Shown: positions 52,522 through 62,457, counted from the stretch's first letter. The stretch is 64,000 nt of DNA from an uncultured Bacteroidales bacterium (GCA_902782665.1 CACZOA010000049.1:1-64000); one strand, 5' to 3'. Program-made: numbers and translations. Notes: generated by a model from the sequence alone, not told the origin.

Positions 52522-55500
52522 TTACTCATTCTCACGGGGAGCAAGAGAATACAGAAGAAGCATTGTTTCACTGAAATAACGTGGATCCACATCCGATATT
52601 TTCATCCAACCTTCATCATCATGGTTACAGTACCCAGGAATATGACCGGCTTTGAAAAATACTACTTCTTTAAGAGTCACCTCTTCACCCTCATAATCAT
52701 AGATAACCGTTGACGTTCCAGAATGAACCAGAAGCGAACCCCATCCTTCATAAGTTGTTGTGCCATCAGCGTTAAGAGAACGGCTCTTCACATCTTCTCG
52801 ATAAAAGTAGTAGAAAGCACCTGCATCCTCAGCGTCGCCCTTATACCAACCATTCTTGGTCATTTGGTTTATCATTGCCACGCTGTTGACTGTGGTATCC
52901 TCAAAACGTGTGAGACAGTTGCATGGCAACTCCTTGTCATCAGGCCTAAAGACCATTCTTCCAAGCTGATCGAAAGGCTGAGTAAGTTCATAATCAGAAA
53001 GTTGCTCCTTCCAAACGGAGATTTGCTCTTCAGTGAGTTCAAGAGGATGGACAAGACCAATTTGAGCATCATTCGGCAATGTGAACTCGTCACCGTCAGC
53101 AGTTGTAAAACTTCCGTCATCCATATAACGGAAAGTATCTTTGAGTGCTTCGTTTTCGTAAATACCCCAAATCAATCCGACTGCGAAACAGTGCATAACG
53201 GCATTGCCGACAAACAGTTTCTCCCAATTCTCACTTGTCCATTTGCGATCACACATAAGTACATATTCAAGTCTCGCACGCTGTGCTGCCACAACATTTT
53301 TAAGCTGTTTCTTCACTTCCTTGAATTCGTTGTATGCTGCTTCAGCGGTATCCTTGTCGTCGGTAGTTCCTGGCTTAGGAAGAGTCTTTATCTGCTTGTT
53401 TCCAGAGAACACCTCCATTTCAAGTGAAGGCTTGAGATACACATTGAACTGTCTCTTTCCATAATCGAACACACGGCATAGATTTCTGTCAAAACCTAAA
53501 TCAGGCACAATCCTATCCGCAAGTTCTTCTGTGGTAATTCCTAAGGTATCGGCAGCCGCAGCCAAAGCCTCCGCTGCAGCGGCACGCACCCTCTTGTGCT
53601 TGAATTTTCTCGACATATTATCAACGTTCATCAACGCCTCATTACTGCCGTTGAGAGACAAAGCCCAAACGGTTTCAGCCGCGATAGCTCCACGCATTGA
53701 CTCAGACCACTCCTTGATGTTACGCATCAGTTCATCGATCATCTTTAAACCACCATGGATAGCGCAGAAATAGAGTGCAGGCTTAAACTTTGTCTGAGCT
53801 CCATTGTCGTACCAACGTGCGAAGATATCTGCGGAAAACTCTTCCAGATCCTTCTGATTCAGATTTGCAGCGATACTGTCGGCCAGAGAACTTCTTGCAG
53901 GAACCGTCATTCCTGCATAACACATAACAAGAGCGATTGGTTCTTCAATTGCTTCTGAACCATCAAGTTTATGAACGGTCCTAAGCGTATCATTAAACAG
54001 GAAGCTGAGTTTGCTGTTCTTTGCACTTTTAGCAAGTTTTGAAACCTGCTTGTCAATATCAAGTTGAGAGACTCCAGTATTGGAAGGAGCCGAATCAAGA
54101 AGCACACCGATATACGTTCTGATCTTATCAGATTTCTCCACTTCTAATGCAGCATTCAGCTCATTGGAATACGCATTCGCACCCTGTCTGCCGATAATCA
54201 CCAATGCCAATTCTCTTACTGACGCTTTCTTATCCTTAAGCAAAGCTGCGATATCATCATGCCAATCTTGCTTAATCAGTACCGACGCGAGTTCATTTCG
54301 GACTCCTTTGCAGCTATCATAGACGCAAGAAAGGAGTTTCGCCTTGAATTTTTCTGCGTCGTTACCCATAGCATTTACCGCTAATATCCTTGCGCCATCG
54401 GAAAGCTGAGAAAAATCCATCGCAATAAGTTCGTCTGGATGGGAAGAAAGAATTTCCACAGTTTTTAATAAATCAGCCATACTGCAATATCTTTCATCAA
54501 AGACAAGACCGATAATATTTACAGCCTCCCCAAAGGATAATCCACAGCCTTGAAGGATATCAAAAGTCTCTTTTATATGATTATCAAAACAAAAGCCCGT
54601 TAAATCTTCAATGTTGAACTGTCTACGCAACGGAGTTTCATAAGAACAGAGAGACAATATGGTAATAGCACGAGCAAGATATTCATCTATTATGCCGAAA
54701 GTATTATAATAGTTGCATTTGACATCAACTTTCAAATTCCATCCACCCTTAGTCAAAGGACGAGTCTCTTCAAGGGTCGATTCTCCAAGTATGTATTTTG
54801 CGACTTCCCTACAATAAGGGTTTCCACTTATTGATTTGGAGAAACTTTTTCTCACGGCTTCCGCAAGCTCCTTACGGCTTCTATCTCTAAAATCATCTGC
54901 AATAGAGGCTGAATTAGGATCAACACGCTGGAGTATCTCGCACATATATTTAACTACGGATTTATCTTCAGGCAATGAGATAGCCTTCTTGAATTGTTCA
55001 GGATAAGTTTTGGCAAGTCGTTCTATCCACTCATCCCTATCTGGCAAAGCCTCAATATTTAAGAAATAGTTCTTGCTTTCAGTCTGAAAGGCTACGGAAC
55101 TTATATATTCCGGAGTAACCAAACAGTCGTCAGCTTTGTTTGATTTGAAGAGTTTTGCAAATTGATCCAGAACATTCAAAGAGTTTTTATCTGCTTCATT
55201 TGCGACTCCATTACCTTCAATATATTTGAATAACTTTACAAATGGATTCGAAACATTTATTGCAAATTCTACAACATACTTAGTGACCCTACTATATCCT
55301 TCTTTGAAATATTCGCATGCCTTGCTTGAATATGGAGCAGCCTCACCCAATGCACAAGTCAAATAAGCCAATAGTCTCGAAAACGATTTTTTTTCATCGT
55401 CATTGGCAGCATTTTCGTACTCCTTCAAAACACTGTCATAATATTCTTTCCAAAGCTTTTCTGCAGCCACAACTGCCCATTTTCCATCCTCTGAAAGATT

Positions 55501-56076
55501 TTTACCTTCCTGCTCCAACAAATAACAAAGAAGATTAGCTTTGACAAAAATAAACCTATATAAATATCGACTGTCATAAAGATCATATACACCTCTAAGA
55601 ACAGATGTGTTAGTCGTCTTAGGCATATGACGGTAGGAAGCATCGTCAAAACACATCGCATAATATAAAACCTCTGGATCTATACCAAGATTATCCGAGA
55701 TTGGTTTTATAATACGGGATTTATACTTCTCAGAATTTTCTATCATACTACTGTGATCTACGAAACTATCAAAAAGTTCGTAGCATTCACAACCGAACAG
55801 CGTATAAATAGCCAGTATGAATCTTTCAGCGAGTTCAGTATTATCTTTCCTGATTATCTCCTTTTTAACGATCGTATTGAGATCATATTTATGTACATGA
55901 AAAGTATCCCTACACTTCTTTTCGATTTTGCCCAGCAAAGCGTTATTCCTCGGCTGAGTTATATCAAGATACTCGCATACGGTATTGAGCTCTTCCTCTG
56001 AAATCGCATCTTTCAATTGTTCTCTAAAGTCGTTTATAAAATTCTCAAACGCTGATGTTTTTTTTTCGTAAAGCAT
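52522..56076 (-). CDS. DUF4132 (YehI/MolR-like) HEAT-rich protein
   Basis: 1,184 residues, cytoplasmic in appearance. The first 800 residues are helical, with HEAT-like repeats (residues about 540-700, e.g. ARILAVNAMGNDAEKFKAKL, KASVRELALVIIGRQGANAY). The DUF4132 signature lies around residues 860-1060: DLGFDRNLCRVFDYGKRQF, a KTLPKPGTTDDKD segment, QLKNVVAAQRARLEYVLM, then LIWGIYENEAL and IGLVHPLELTEEQISVWKEQ. E. coli YehI and MolR carry the same domain; the function is unknown. It is the last gene of the five-gene operon, two bases after the SWIM gene, and is followed by a terminator. No N-terminal WGR domain was seen, unlike some relatives. It is probably a scaffold or effector subunit. Confidence 0.85.
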   Translation of the reverse strand: MLYEKKTSAFENFINDFREQLKDAISEEELNTVCEYLDITQPRNNALLGKIEKKCRDTFHVHKYDLNTIVKKEIIRKDNTELAERFILAIYTLFGCECYELFDSFVDHSSMIENSEKYKSRIIKPISDNLGIDPEVLYYAMCFDDASYRHMPKTTNTSVLRGVYDLYDSRYLYRFIFVKANLLCYLLEQEGKNLSEDGKWAVVAAEKLWKEYYDSVLKEYENAANDDEKKSFSRLLAYLTCALGEAAPYSSKACEYFKEGYSRVTKYVVEFAINVSNPFVKLFKYIEGNGVANEADKNSLNVLDQFAKLFKSNKADDCLVTPEYISSVAFQTESKNYFLNIEALPDRDEWIERLAKTYPEQFKKAISLPEDKSVVKYMCEILQRVDPNSASIADDFRDRSRKELAEAVRKSFSKSISGNPYCREVAKYILGESTLEETRPLTKGGWNLKVDVKCNYYNTFGIIDEYLARAITILSLCSYETPLRRQFNIEDLTGFCFDNHIKETFDILQGCGLSFGEAVNIIGLVFDERYCSMADLLKTVEILSSHPDELIAMDFSQLSDGARILAVNAMGNDAEKFKAKLLSCVYDSCKGVRNELASVLIKQDWHDDIAALLKDKKASVRELALVIIGRQGANAYSNELNAALEVEKSDKIRTYIGVLLDSAPSNTGVSQLDIDKQVSKLAKSAKNSKLSFLFNDTLRTVHKLDGSEAIEEPIALVMCYAGMTVPARSSLADSIAANLNQKDLEEFSADIFARWYDNGAQTKFKPALYFCAIHGGLKMIDELMRNIKEWSESMRGAIAAETVWALSLNGSNEALMNVDNMSRKFKHKRVRAAAAEALAAAADTLGITTEELADRIVPDLGFDRNLCRVFDYGKRQFNVYLKPSLEMEVFSGNKQIKTLPKPGTTDDKDTAEAAYNEFKEVKKQLKNVVAAQRARLEYVLMCDRKWTSENWEKLFVGNAVMHCFAVGLIWGIYENEALKDTFRYMDDGSFTTADGDEFTLPNDAQIGLVHPLELTEEQISVWKEQLSDYELTQPFDQLGRMVFRPDDKELPCNCLTRFEDTTVNSVAMINQMTKNGWYKGDAEDAGAFYYFYREDVKSRSLNADGTTTYEGWGSLLVHSGTSTVIYDYEGEEVTLKEVVFFKAGHIPGYCNHDDEGWMKISDVDPRYFSETMLLLYSLAPRENE

Positions 56077-56078
56077 AA

Positions 56079-57854
56079 TTATTCCTCCTCTTCTATATTG
56101 TTCATATTATGTAGAGCTGAGATTCTTCCCAGTTTATTTTCCGCTAAATTAATATATTTCATGAGTTTGGATGCACAAGAAAGGATTTTCTCGGTTTCTT
56201 GGTCAAGGCTGTTCCTATAATTGTCAGCCGACGAGAAAAAGTTTTCTGCCAACGTTGCAAGTCCCGACATTCCACAACGTTTGATCTTCTCAATAAGCGG
56301 TGTGTGATTTTCCACCGTCGAACTTAATCCGCTTCTGACACACCTCACAACGCTATTTTCCACTTCAGACAAAAGATTCAAAAGCACATGAGCATATTGA
56401 GGATCGACGACGGTGTCTTCAGACGACGGTGAGAAACTATGGAAGTCCATGTCTTCTATGAAATCGTAAAACTCTATCGGATAGAGCATGACACAACCAT
56501 TCTTAATTCTTGCAGAGACAAGCATTGTCCACACATTCACAGTATCTTTAATTCTGCCACATATCTCTTCGATATTTTCGACAAACTCCTTATTCTCGGC
56601 AAAATACTTCACCTCTGCAGTCACATTTCTGCCATCACGGTCGGAGATTTCCATAGAAAAAACCTGCGTATGTTTGTCGAAAATGTAGTTTTCAAGTTTG
56701 TGAATGCGAATAAGGAAAAGTTTATCCTTATGGGTTTCGGCAGAATATACAAGTTCACGGAAATCGGTTATCACAAGTCTTCTCAACTGCGGACAATTGA
56801 GTTCAGCCTTGCTTGTAAAGACGACCTCAGTCTCAGAAGAACCAGAAATCTTTTCTCCACTAAGTTTGGCTTTTTTCAACAAAAGTTTTGAATACATCAT
56901 GTTTGTAAGAGATGTATTCAAGCTCCAGATAACAGTTTGAGTCTGTCTTTTATGTGGATCTTGGGAATAAAATGTAGGACGAAGGTCAGAATACATCAGA
57001 AAGCGTGGCTGTTCACTCTCGTCAAGATTCAAAAAATAATACACACCACCCTGATATTCTCCTCTCACGACTTCTTTATGTCCGATCGGCAACAATTCAA
57101 GATTCCCAGGATACAATTCATAAGTATCACGGAAGACACCAAGTTTTTCATAAGACACATCTTCACTTTCCAGTTCAACGAGCATCGAGACACATGAACA
57201 TATCGACCTTGTAAAGGCATTAGCATCGAAAGAAGCCCTACGGTTTATACAGTCTGATAGTCTGCCAGACAACGCACGAAGTTTTCGTTCTGCATCAGCC
57301 ATTTTGGCGGTGTGGGCACTGACAGCCGCAAGTTCTAGAGCATCAGCCACAGAACTGTCCGCACGAACAAGTCCCCTCGCAAACAATGTGCCGAGCAGCG
57401 AAAGACTATGTTTGGCACAATTCTTAATCTCAGATATTTCATCAGGTGTCAAAGCATCTTCGACTGCTTTTTCAGAAGACTTTTTCTTAGGAGATTCTTT
57501 AACTGTCCCCAAATCCCGAGATCCTTTGCTTGGCGCAGAAACCTGAGGAGCCTCAACTTGAGGCGTCGCCAAACCTTCTGGAACATCCTTTTTCAGAAGC
57601 AATATTGCTCCAAGGATATGTCTGCACACCGTCCTTGATGGACAAGAACATGTACTTTTTTCAAACGGGAACCTTATAACACACTGTTCACCACCTACTG
57701 CAATCTGTATCGTGTCATCCACTTCAGTATATTCAGCAGAAAGACCTTCTATATCCTTCAAGGCACGTTTGTAGAGGCCCTTGTTTGCAAGAGCAGTCAG
57801 AGTATCTTCGTTTGCCGCAGAGAGTTGGGCCGCAAGTGTTTCATTCTGTATCAT
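56079..57854 (-). CDS. SWIM zinc-finger protein (YehQ-like)
   Basis: 591 residues. The SWIM zinc-binding motif CxCx5CxH is complete at C69, C71, C77 and H79 (STCSCPSRTVCRH). A low-complexity charged linker follows (about 105-140, KESPKKKSSEK), then a large alpha/beta region with FLMYSDLRPTFYSQ and TVIWSLNTSLTNMMYSKLL. SWIM domains bind zinc and usually mediate nucleic-acid or protein contacts. The E. coli YehQ protein has the same type of domain next to AAA+ and vWA genes. The start ATG lies 13 bases after the vWA gene, and the stop is two bases before the DUF4132 gene. Confidence 0.85.
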   Translation of the reverse strand: MIQNETLAAQLSAANEDTLTALANKGLYKRALKDIEGLSAEYTEVDDTIQIAVGGEQCVIRFPFEKSTCSCPSRTVCRHILGAILLLKKDVPEGLATPQVEAPQVSAPSKGSRDLGTVKESPKKKSSEKAVEDALTPDEISEIKNCAKHSLSLLGTLFARGLVRADSSVADALELAAVSAHTAKMADAERKLRALSGRLSDCINRRASFDANAFTRSICSCVSMLVELESEDVSYEKLGVFRDTYELYPGNLELLPIGHKEVVRGEYQGGVYYFLNLDESEQPRFLMYSDLRPTFYSQDPHKRQTQTVIWSLNTSLTNMMYSKLLLKKAKLSGEKISGSSETEVVFTSKAELNCPQLRRLVITDFRELVYSAETHKDKLFLIRIHKLENYIFDKHTQVFSMEISDRDGRNVTAEVKYFAENKEFVENIEEICGRIKDTVNVWTMLVSARIKNGCVMLYPIEFYDFIEDMDFHSFSPSSEDTVVDPQYAHVLLNLLSEVENSVVRCVRSGLSSTVENHTPLIEKIKRCGMSGLATLAENFFSSADNYRNSLDQETEKILSCASKLMKYINLAENKLGRISALHNMNNIEEEE

Positions 57855-57867
57855 ATCATCACCTCCG

Positions 57868-59010
57868 TCAACTAAATATTCTACCTATATAATCACCCAA
57901 CTGATCAGGTGTCAAAGCACCTACAAACGCTCCCATATCAGCAAGACGTTGACCCATATTCCTGTCGTATGCAGGATTGGCACATTCATCAAGAGCTGCA
58001 AGAAAACTGAGTTTCGCACCACTTGTCATGATATTTTGAGCAGTGTTGAGAAGAATTTTCGGAATTCCTCCTTCACAAAGATCAGTCACACACAACACAC
58101 ACGTATTGGAAGGAGACTGTATCAGAGACTCGCAATAAGAAAGGGCTTTTCCAATATCCGTACCGCCTCCAAGCTGAACACTCATCATAACCTCCACAGG
58201 ATCCTCCACCATACCAGACAGGTCTACAACCTGTGTGTCAAATATAATAAGTTTGACCTCTGCAAATGGCAACTTCGATATTATCTGAGCCATGACAGCA
58301 CTGTATATCACAGAATCAAGCATAGATCCACTCTCGTCGACAGCAATTATAACCGTCTTCTTGTTGTATTTTTTCACTCTGCTTGAGAAATACACATCCT
58401 TCAGCACAAGTGTTTCGTTTTCTATATCATAATTTTTCAGGTTACGTCTTATAGTCTTACGGATATCAATATTACGTGCCGAATGTATGGGGCTTCTGGC
58501 ATTGCGGTCAAGTCGGCCAGTCAAAGCCTGCCTTGTACTTTGAGAAAGTTTCTTGCTCAGTTCCTCAGCCACAGTACGAGCGATCTTCTTTGCTGTATCG
58601 AGCACTTCTCCCTTCATCAAATGTTTAAGCTGAAGTATTGTTTTCAGCAGCGACATATCTGGTTTCATCTGCTCTAGCACTTTCTTGTCAGTCAGCAACT
58701 CGGTCATTTTGAACTCATCTAGAGCTTGACGTTCCAGCACCTCAGCCGTCTGCTTGGGAAATAGTTCTCTTACTTTTGTTATCCAATTTACCGCAGTCAG
58801 CTGTGACGGTCCTAGCCCACCACCTCGGCCGGACGTTTCATCCACACGGACATCATCACCCTGCGCACGACTATAAAGATAATCAAGCAACTGCTCCATG
58901 TCCTCAAACGACTGGACTTCTCTTTCACTTCCACTGAAAGGAAGACTGTTGTCTGACATACTGCCGAGCACTAGTCTCCAACGGTTTAGAGCAAGTTCTT
59001 TATCAAGCAT
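57868..59010 (-). CDS. von Willebrand factor A protein, CoxE/YehP-like
   Basis: 380 residues. The N-terminal half is helical (LALNRWRLVLGSM, then LFPKQTAEVLERQALDEFK). The C-terminal half is a vWA domain with an intact metal-ion-dependent adhesion site: DESGS at 225-229, T284 in GGGTD (281-285) and D310 in CVTD. No signal peptide or membrane helix is present, so it acts in the cytoplasm, unlike Bat-type vWA proteins. Such vWA proteins are partner or activator proteins of MoxR-family ATPases. The start overlaps the DUF5682 gene stop by 8 bases, indicating coupling. Its E. coli counterpart is YehP. Confidence 0.9.
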   Translation of the reverse strand: MLDKELALNRWRLVLGSMSDNSLPFSGSEREVQSFEDMEQLLDYLYSRAQGDDVRVDETSGRGGGLGPSQLTAVNWITKVRELFPKQTAEVLERQALDEFKMTELLTDKKVLEQMKPDMSLLKTILQLKHLMKGEVLDTAKKIARTVAEELSKKLSQSTRQALTGRLDRNARSPIHSARNIDIRKTIRRNLKNYDIENETLVLKDVYFSSRVKKYNKKTVIIAVDESGSMLDSVIYSAVMAQIISKLPFAEVKLIIFDTQVVDLSGMVEDPVEVMMSVQLGGGTDIGKALSYCESLIQSPSNTCVLCVTDLCEGGIPKILLNTAQNIMTSGAKLSFLAALDECANPAYDRNMGQRLADMGAFVGALTPDQLGDYIGRIFS

Positions 59011-61360
59011 ATTCGAATCCTCCTTTCATAAGTTCTTTGATTATCTCATTGTCGAACTCACGTCCGCAATTCCACAGCGACTCATCCGTTATATCATCAT
59101 ACAACAGAGAAACAGAATCTGTGTTATACAGGCCAGCGACAGTCTCAGCCGTTTCATTTATCTCCTGAGGCGTGAAATAACTGAATGCAAGTCTTAGAGA
59201 CGGGAGGATCTCCATAAAATCGTTGGTGTCCATCGAAGTCAGGAGTTCATCCGTCATAACAAGAAAATCATTCTCTGCAAAAACGATGTCTCTCGCAGTA
59301 GAGAAAAGGCCCTTTAGATAATCAGCACCCTGCTTCTTTACAGCGATTGTTCCGTTAAGGTATCCGCACATTGCCGCCTCAGCATCTTTCTGTCGAGCCG
59401 GATCTCCAATACAGAGGAGCCCCATTGCCGCACCGTATACAGCAGGATTCCTGTTGTTTGCTTTAATTAGTTGATTGAGTGCAGCGATAAGCGAATCCCT
59501 TCGTTCTGAAAGAATACATTCCGTCAACGAAAAGAACTGTTTCATCAACGAGCAAAGATCATCTGCCTTTTCATCCGGCACAGATGCCATTGCTGGCAGA
59601 AGCATAACAATCTTGTCAAAGCATTTTGACATCAGTGGCAGAATCGTTTCGTCTTCATATTCATACAGACGCTTAAGTTCCAACAACGTCCGAAAATAAG
59701 AAAGAGCCTTTCCTACCGAAAAGAAATCTCCATCCGAGACGACGAGTCTCTGAAGAGTATCGCTTTCGTTATCTATGCTTATGCCCATAAGGAAACAATC
59801 TACCGCAAGATGGGCCGCATTTTCACAACGTTGTTCATTTCGGAACATATTCACAGCGACATTTGTACAAGCATCCTCTATTGTGAACCCATCAGTAGTA
59901 CGATCGATAAGTGTGGAGTCTACAGCTGGAGATCTGCGGTATTTCCACTCCTCACGCACTCTGCTGCAGTCACATTCGTTATGAAGGTCAGGACCTTTTA
60001 TTCTCTCGCAGAAACCGGTGTCAAGGAAACAGAGTCTGTGAAAGAATCTGCTGAGTTGCAGACCTTTTTCAGAAGAAAACAGCGCACATTCCACATGCTG
60101 GGCTGTAATGACATTCGTTTTAAGCCTGAACAAACGACATTGTTCTTCAAAATCCGCAACCAATGGAGGAGTATGGTTTTTATCACCTATACGCCCTATT
60201 TTATCACCTGTCGCAAGTTTGTTCAGTATATCAAGAGGCATCGCAGAAGAGATTGTCTTCTCGCCTTTAATCATGGCTCCAGTCACGCCATCGATAAGTT
60301 CAGTCATTCCGCACTCACGTACACCTCTAAGAGAGGCAAGACCACTCATCAACATTTTTGCGGCGGTGACATCAGCAATCGACACAGGAATATCTTTTTT
60401 TGACGCCTCCTTGCTGGTTTTAACCAACAGATTTAGTGTTTCGTCATCATATACCCCTTTGAAATCTTTTCCGTTCCTCAGGCTCTTGTATATGCAATCG
60501 TAAAAATAAGGCCATTTCATTCCAGAGGCATATCCGTGCAAAGCATCCGCCGCTTCATAAGAATATGCGGCAGGAAAAGATCCTGTGCAATCATCAGGGA
60601 TTTTGTGTAAACCCACCGTCGGGATATCTCCTTCCAGAAGTTTTATCAGACCTGGAGTATGAAAACCACCAGTCACGACAAGCACACGTTTGTATGTGTC
60701 CATAGACTTCCGAATATTTGCCGCCATATACTGTTCTCTGACAATAGTACCGTCGTCAGAAAGCTCTTCCTCTGTCACATCCCTACGTATGAGCGAGCAA
60801 TAAGTGTACATGTTGTGCACAAATTTTTCGGGAGTCAGTTCCAGTCCAGCAATCTCAAAATACTTTTCCCAGAACTCATCAAAATCCTTTACATTAGTTT
60901 TTTCGCACAAGTATTTATAATAATCACCTATGGTCAGTCTACCGTCGTCAGCATAATTCTGCTTTTCATATCTTCGCAAGCCCTTTCCACCCGCTGTGTT
61001 GATCAGGATCTCGCAATATGGCAAATCGATGAACCGAGACGGAATTCCGAGTCTTTTGGCCTCACACATCGCATTATATTCTGGAGACGAATACAAAAAA
61101 GGATAGTAGCAACGATAGTTTCCACCATCGCTGTCGATCAGTTTTTTCTTATCCTTATAAAAATAATATATTGCCGACGGTAATACAGTATTATCATCAG
61201 TCAATACAGGAATAAGATCGCATGCGTTCTCAGGCCCTTCAATCAAAATGATTTCCGGACGGTAAAGATCTATCGTGCGAGTAAGATGATATGAGCAGAC
61301 AGGGCTGTGATGTCTAACGGGGAAAAACAGCACAGGAGCTGAAAGGTCAAAATCGATCAT
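59003..61360 (-). CDS. DUF5682 protein (YehM-like), possible EreA/ChaN/TraB-type fold
   Basis: 785 residues from an ATG at 61360 whose ATGA overlaps the stop of the AAA+ gene; a frame extended to 61396 is less likely. The N-terminal 240 residues show spaced motifs RHHSP (16-20), IEGPE (40-44), RFIDLP (109-114), REQYMAANI (208-216) and GGFHTPG (231-237). This order resembles the catalytic motifs of the EreA/ChaN/TraB-like superfamily (histidines and glutamates around a possible metal or nucleophile site); that is my inference from the motif pattern, not proven. The remaining 540 residues are helical and repeat-like with an acidic character. The E. coli homologue YehM is uncharacterised. Position 2 of the five-gene operon suggests it is the enzymatic or effector subunit. 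Confidence 0.85.
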   Translation of the reverse strand: MIDFDLSAPVLFFPVRHHSPVCSYHLTRTIDLYRPEIILIEGPENACDLIPVLTDDNTVLPSAIYYFYKDKKKLIDSDGGNYRCYYPFLYSSPEYNAMCEAKRLGIPSRFIDLPYCEILINTAGGKGLRRYEKQNYADDGRLTIGDYYKYLCEKTNVKDFDEFWEKYFEIAGLELTPEKFVHNMYTYCSLIRRDVTEEELSDDGTIVREQYMAANIRKSMDTYKRVLVVTGGFHTPGLIKLLEGDIPTVGLHKIPDDCTGSFPAAYSYEAADALHGYASGMKWPYFYDCIYKSLRNGKDFKGVYDDETLNLLVKTSKEASKKDIPVSIADVTAAKMLMSGLASLRGVRECGMTELIDGVTGAMIKGEKTISSAMPLDILNKLATGDKIGRIGDKNHTPPLVADFEEQCRLFRLKTNVITAQHVECALFSSEKGLQLSRFFHRLCFLDTGFCERIKGPDLHNECDCSRVREEWKYRRSPAVDSTLIDRTTDGFTIEDACTNVAVNMFRNEQRCENAAHLAVDCFLMGISIDNESDTLQRLVVSDGDFFSVGKALSYFRTLLELKRLYEYEDETILPLMSKCFDKIVMLLPAMASVPDEKADDLCSLMKQFFSLTECILSERRDSLIAALNQLIKANNRNPAVYGAAMGLLCIGDPARQKDAEAAMCGYLNGTIAVKKQGADYLKGLFSTARDIVFAENDFLVMTDELLTSMDTNDFMEILPSLRLAFSYFTPQEINETAETVAGLYNTDSVSLLYDDITDESLWNCGREFDNEIIKELMKGGFEYA

Positions 61361-62457
61361 CTCAGCTGGTTTGCTGTCTTGATGTATTCGTTCCATAAAT
61401 CACCTGCCTTGCTTTTTTCTTTTGACACAGTTTTGAAATAACTTCTGAGTTTTTCCAAATCGTCCTTGTTTTCCTTGCACACTGCGCCAAGAAGGCCCTC
61501 AGTAAGAACAGCAGGTTCTATACGACCACTGCCATAATACCAGGCATGACACAGAGCCTGATAATACACGGACACAGCCTCAGCGGTACTCATCACAGCG
61601 TTGGGACGCTCAATCACCGTACCCTCTGAAGTCATACCCTCACGCAACTCATGATATGTCACAGCAAGAAGTTCAGCCACATCCGTATCCACAGGGCACT
61701 CGATATTTGCCGACTTGGCAAGTTCTGAAGCCTCTCGGATTATAATTTCCTTTTCAAGTCTCACATCCCTTACAGGCTCTACTGTCTCGAAGTTAAAACG
61801 TCTTTTCAAAGCTCCAGACATCTCATTGACACCCTTGTCACGCGTATTCGCAGTACCAATTATATTGAAGCCCGGTTTGGCAAGGACAAGTCCATCATCT
61901 CCCATTTCCGGTATGTTCATTATCTGGTCGGACATGACAGAGATCAAGCTGTCCTGTATCTCTGCCGGAGTACGGGTAATCTCCTCAAATCTTGTGAAAA
62001 TGCCCTTTTCCATGCCTATAAGCAAAGGAGACGGTACCATAGCCTCACGACATGGGCCCTTTGACAGAAGCAGTGCATAGTTCCAACTGTACTTTATCAT
62101 ATCCTCAGTAGTGCCGGCAGTACCCTGGACAGTATTGGTTGATACGCCACAACATGCGGCAGACAAAAGTTCGGAGAGCATTGTCTTAGCGGTGCCCGGT
62201 TCACCCACCAGCATAAGTCCACGGTTTCCAGCAAGAGTTATGATCGCTCTCTCGACAAGAGCGTCGTTACCATAGAACTTACGTTTGATTTTCACTTTAC
62301 CGTCAGGAGTATCGACGTCTCCACCAAGAATGAATGTTCTCACCGCAGCAGGAGAGAGTCTCCAGTTTGCAGGTCTTCTAGCTTTGTCATTATTTTCAAG
62401 GGCACTGAGTTCTTCCGAATAGCGCACTTCTACAGGAGGCTTGATAAATTGTTCCAT
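61357..62457 (-). CDS. MoxR-type AAA+ ATPase (YehL-like)
   Basis: 366 residues. Walker A is GEPGTAKT (85-92). The Walker B position reads IFTRFEEI (153-160), with Glu-Glu where most MoxR ATPases have Asp-Glu. Sensor-1 region IIGTANTRDKGVN (199-211) and Arg-finger region KRRF (218-221) are present. MoxR proteins usually act with vWA partners as chaperone-like remodelling machines; two genes later a vWA protein is encoded. First gene of the operon; 460 bp of non-coding DNA lies upstream. The E. coli counterpart is YehL. The substrate being remodelled is unknown. Confidence 0.9.
   Translation of the reverse strand: MEQFIKPPVEVRYSEELSALENNDKARRPANWRLSPAAVRTFILGGDVDTPDGKVKIKRKFYGNDALVERAIITLAGNRGLMLVGEPGTAKTMLSELLSAACCGVSTNTVQGTAGTTEDMIKYSWNYALLLSKGPCREAMVPSPLLIGMEKGIFTRFEEITRTPAEIQDSLISVMSDQIMNIPEMGDDGLVLAKPGFNIIGTANTRDKGVNEMSGALKRRFNFETVEPVRDVRLEKEIIIREASELAKSANIECPVDTDVAELLAVTYHELREGMTSEGTVIERPNAVMSTAEAVSVYYQALCHAWYYGSGRIEPAVLTEGLLGAVCKENKDDLEKLRSYFKTVSKEKSKAGDLWNEYIKTANQLR

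Noticed and set aside
57868..62457. MoxR-vWA pair as a Bat aerotolerance operon
   Set aside because: The vWA protein lacks membrane helices and no BatB/C/D/E-type genes are present; the DUF5682, SWIM and DUF4132 neighbours point to the Yeh-type cluster.
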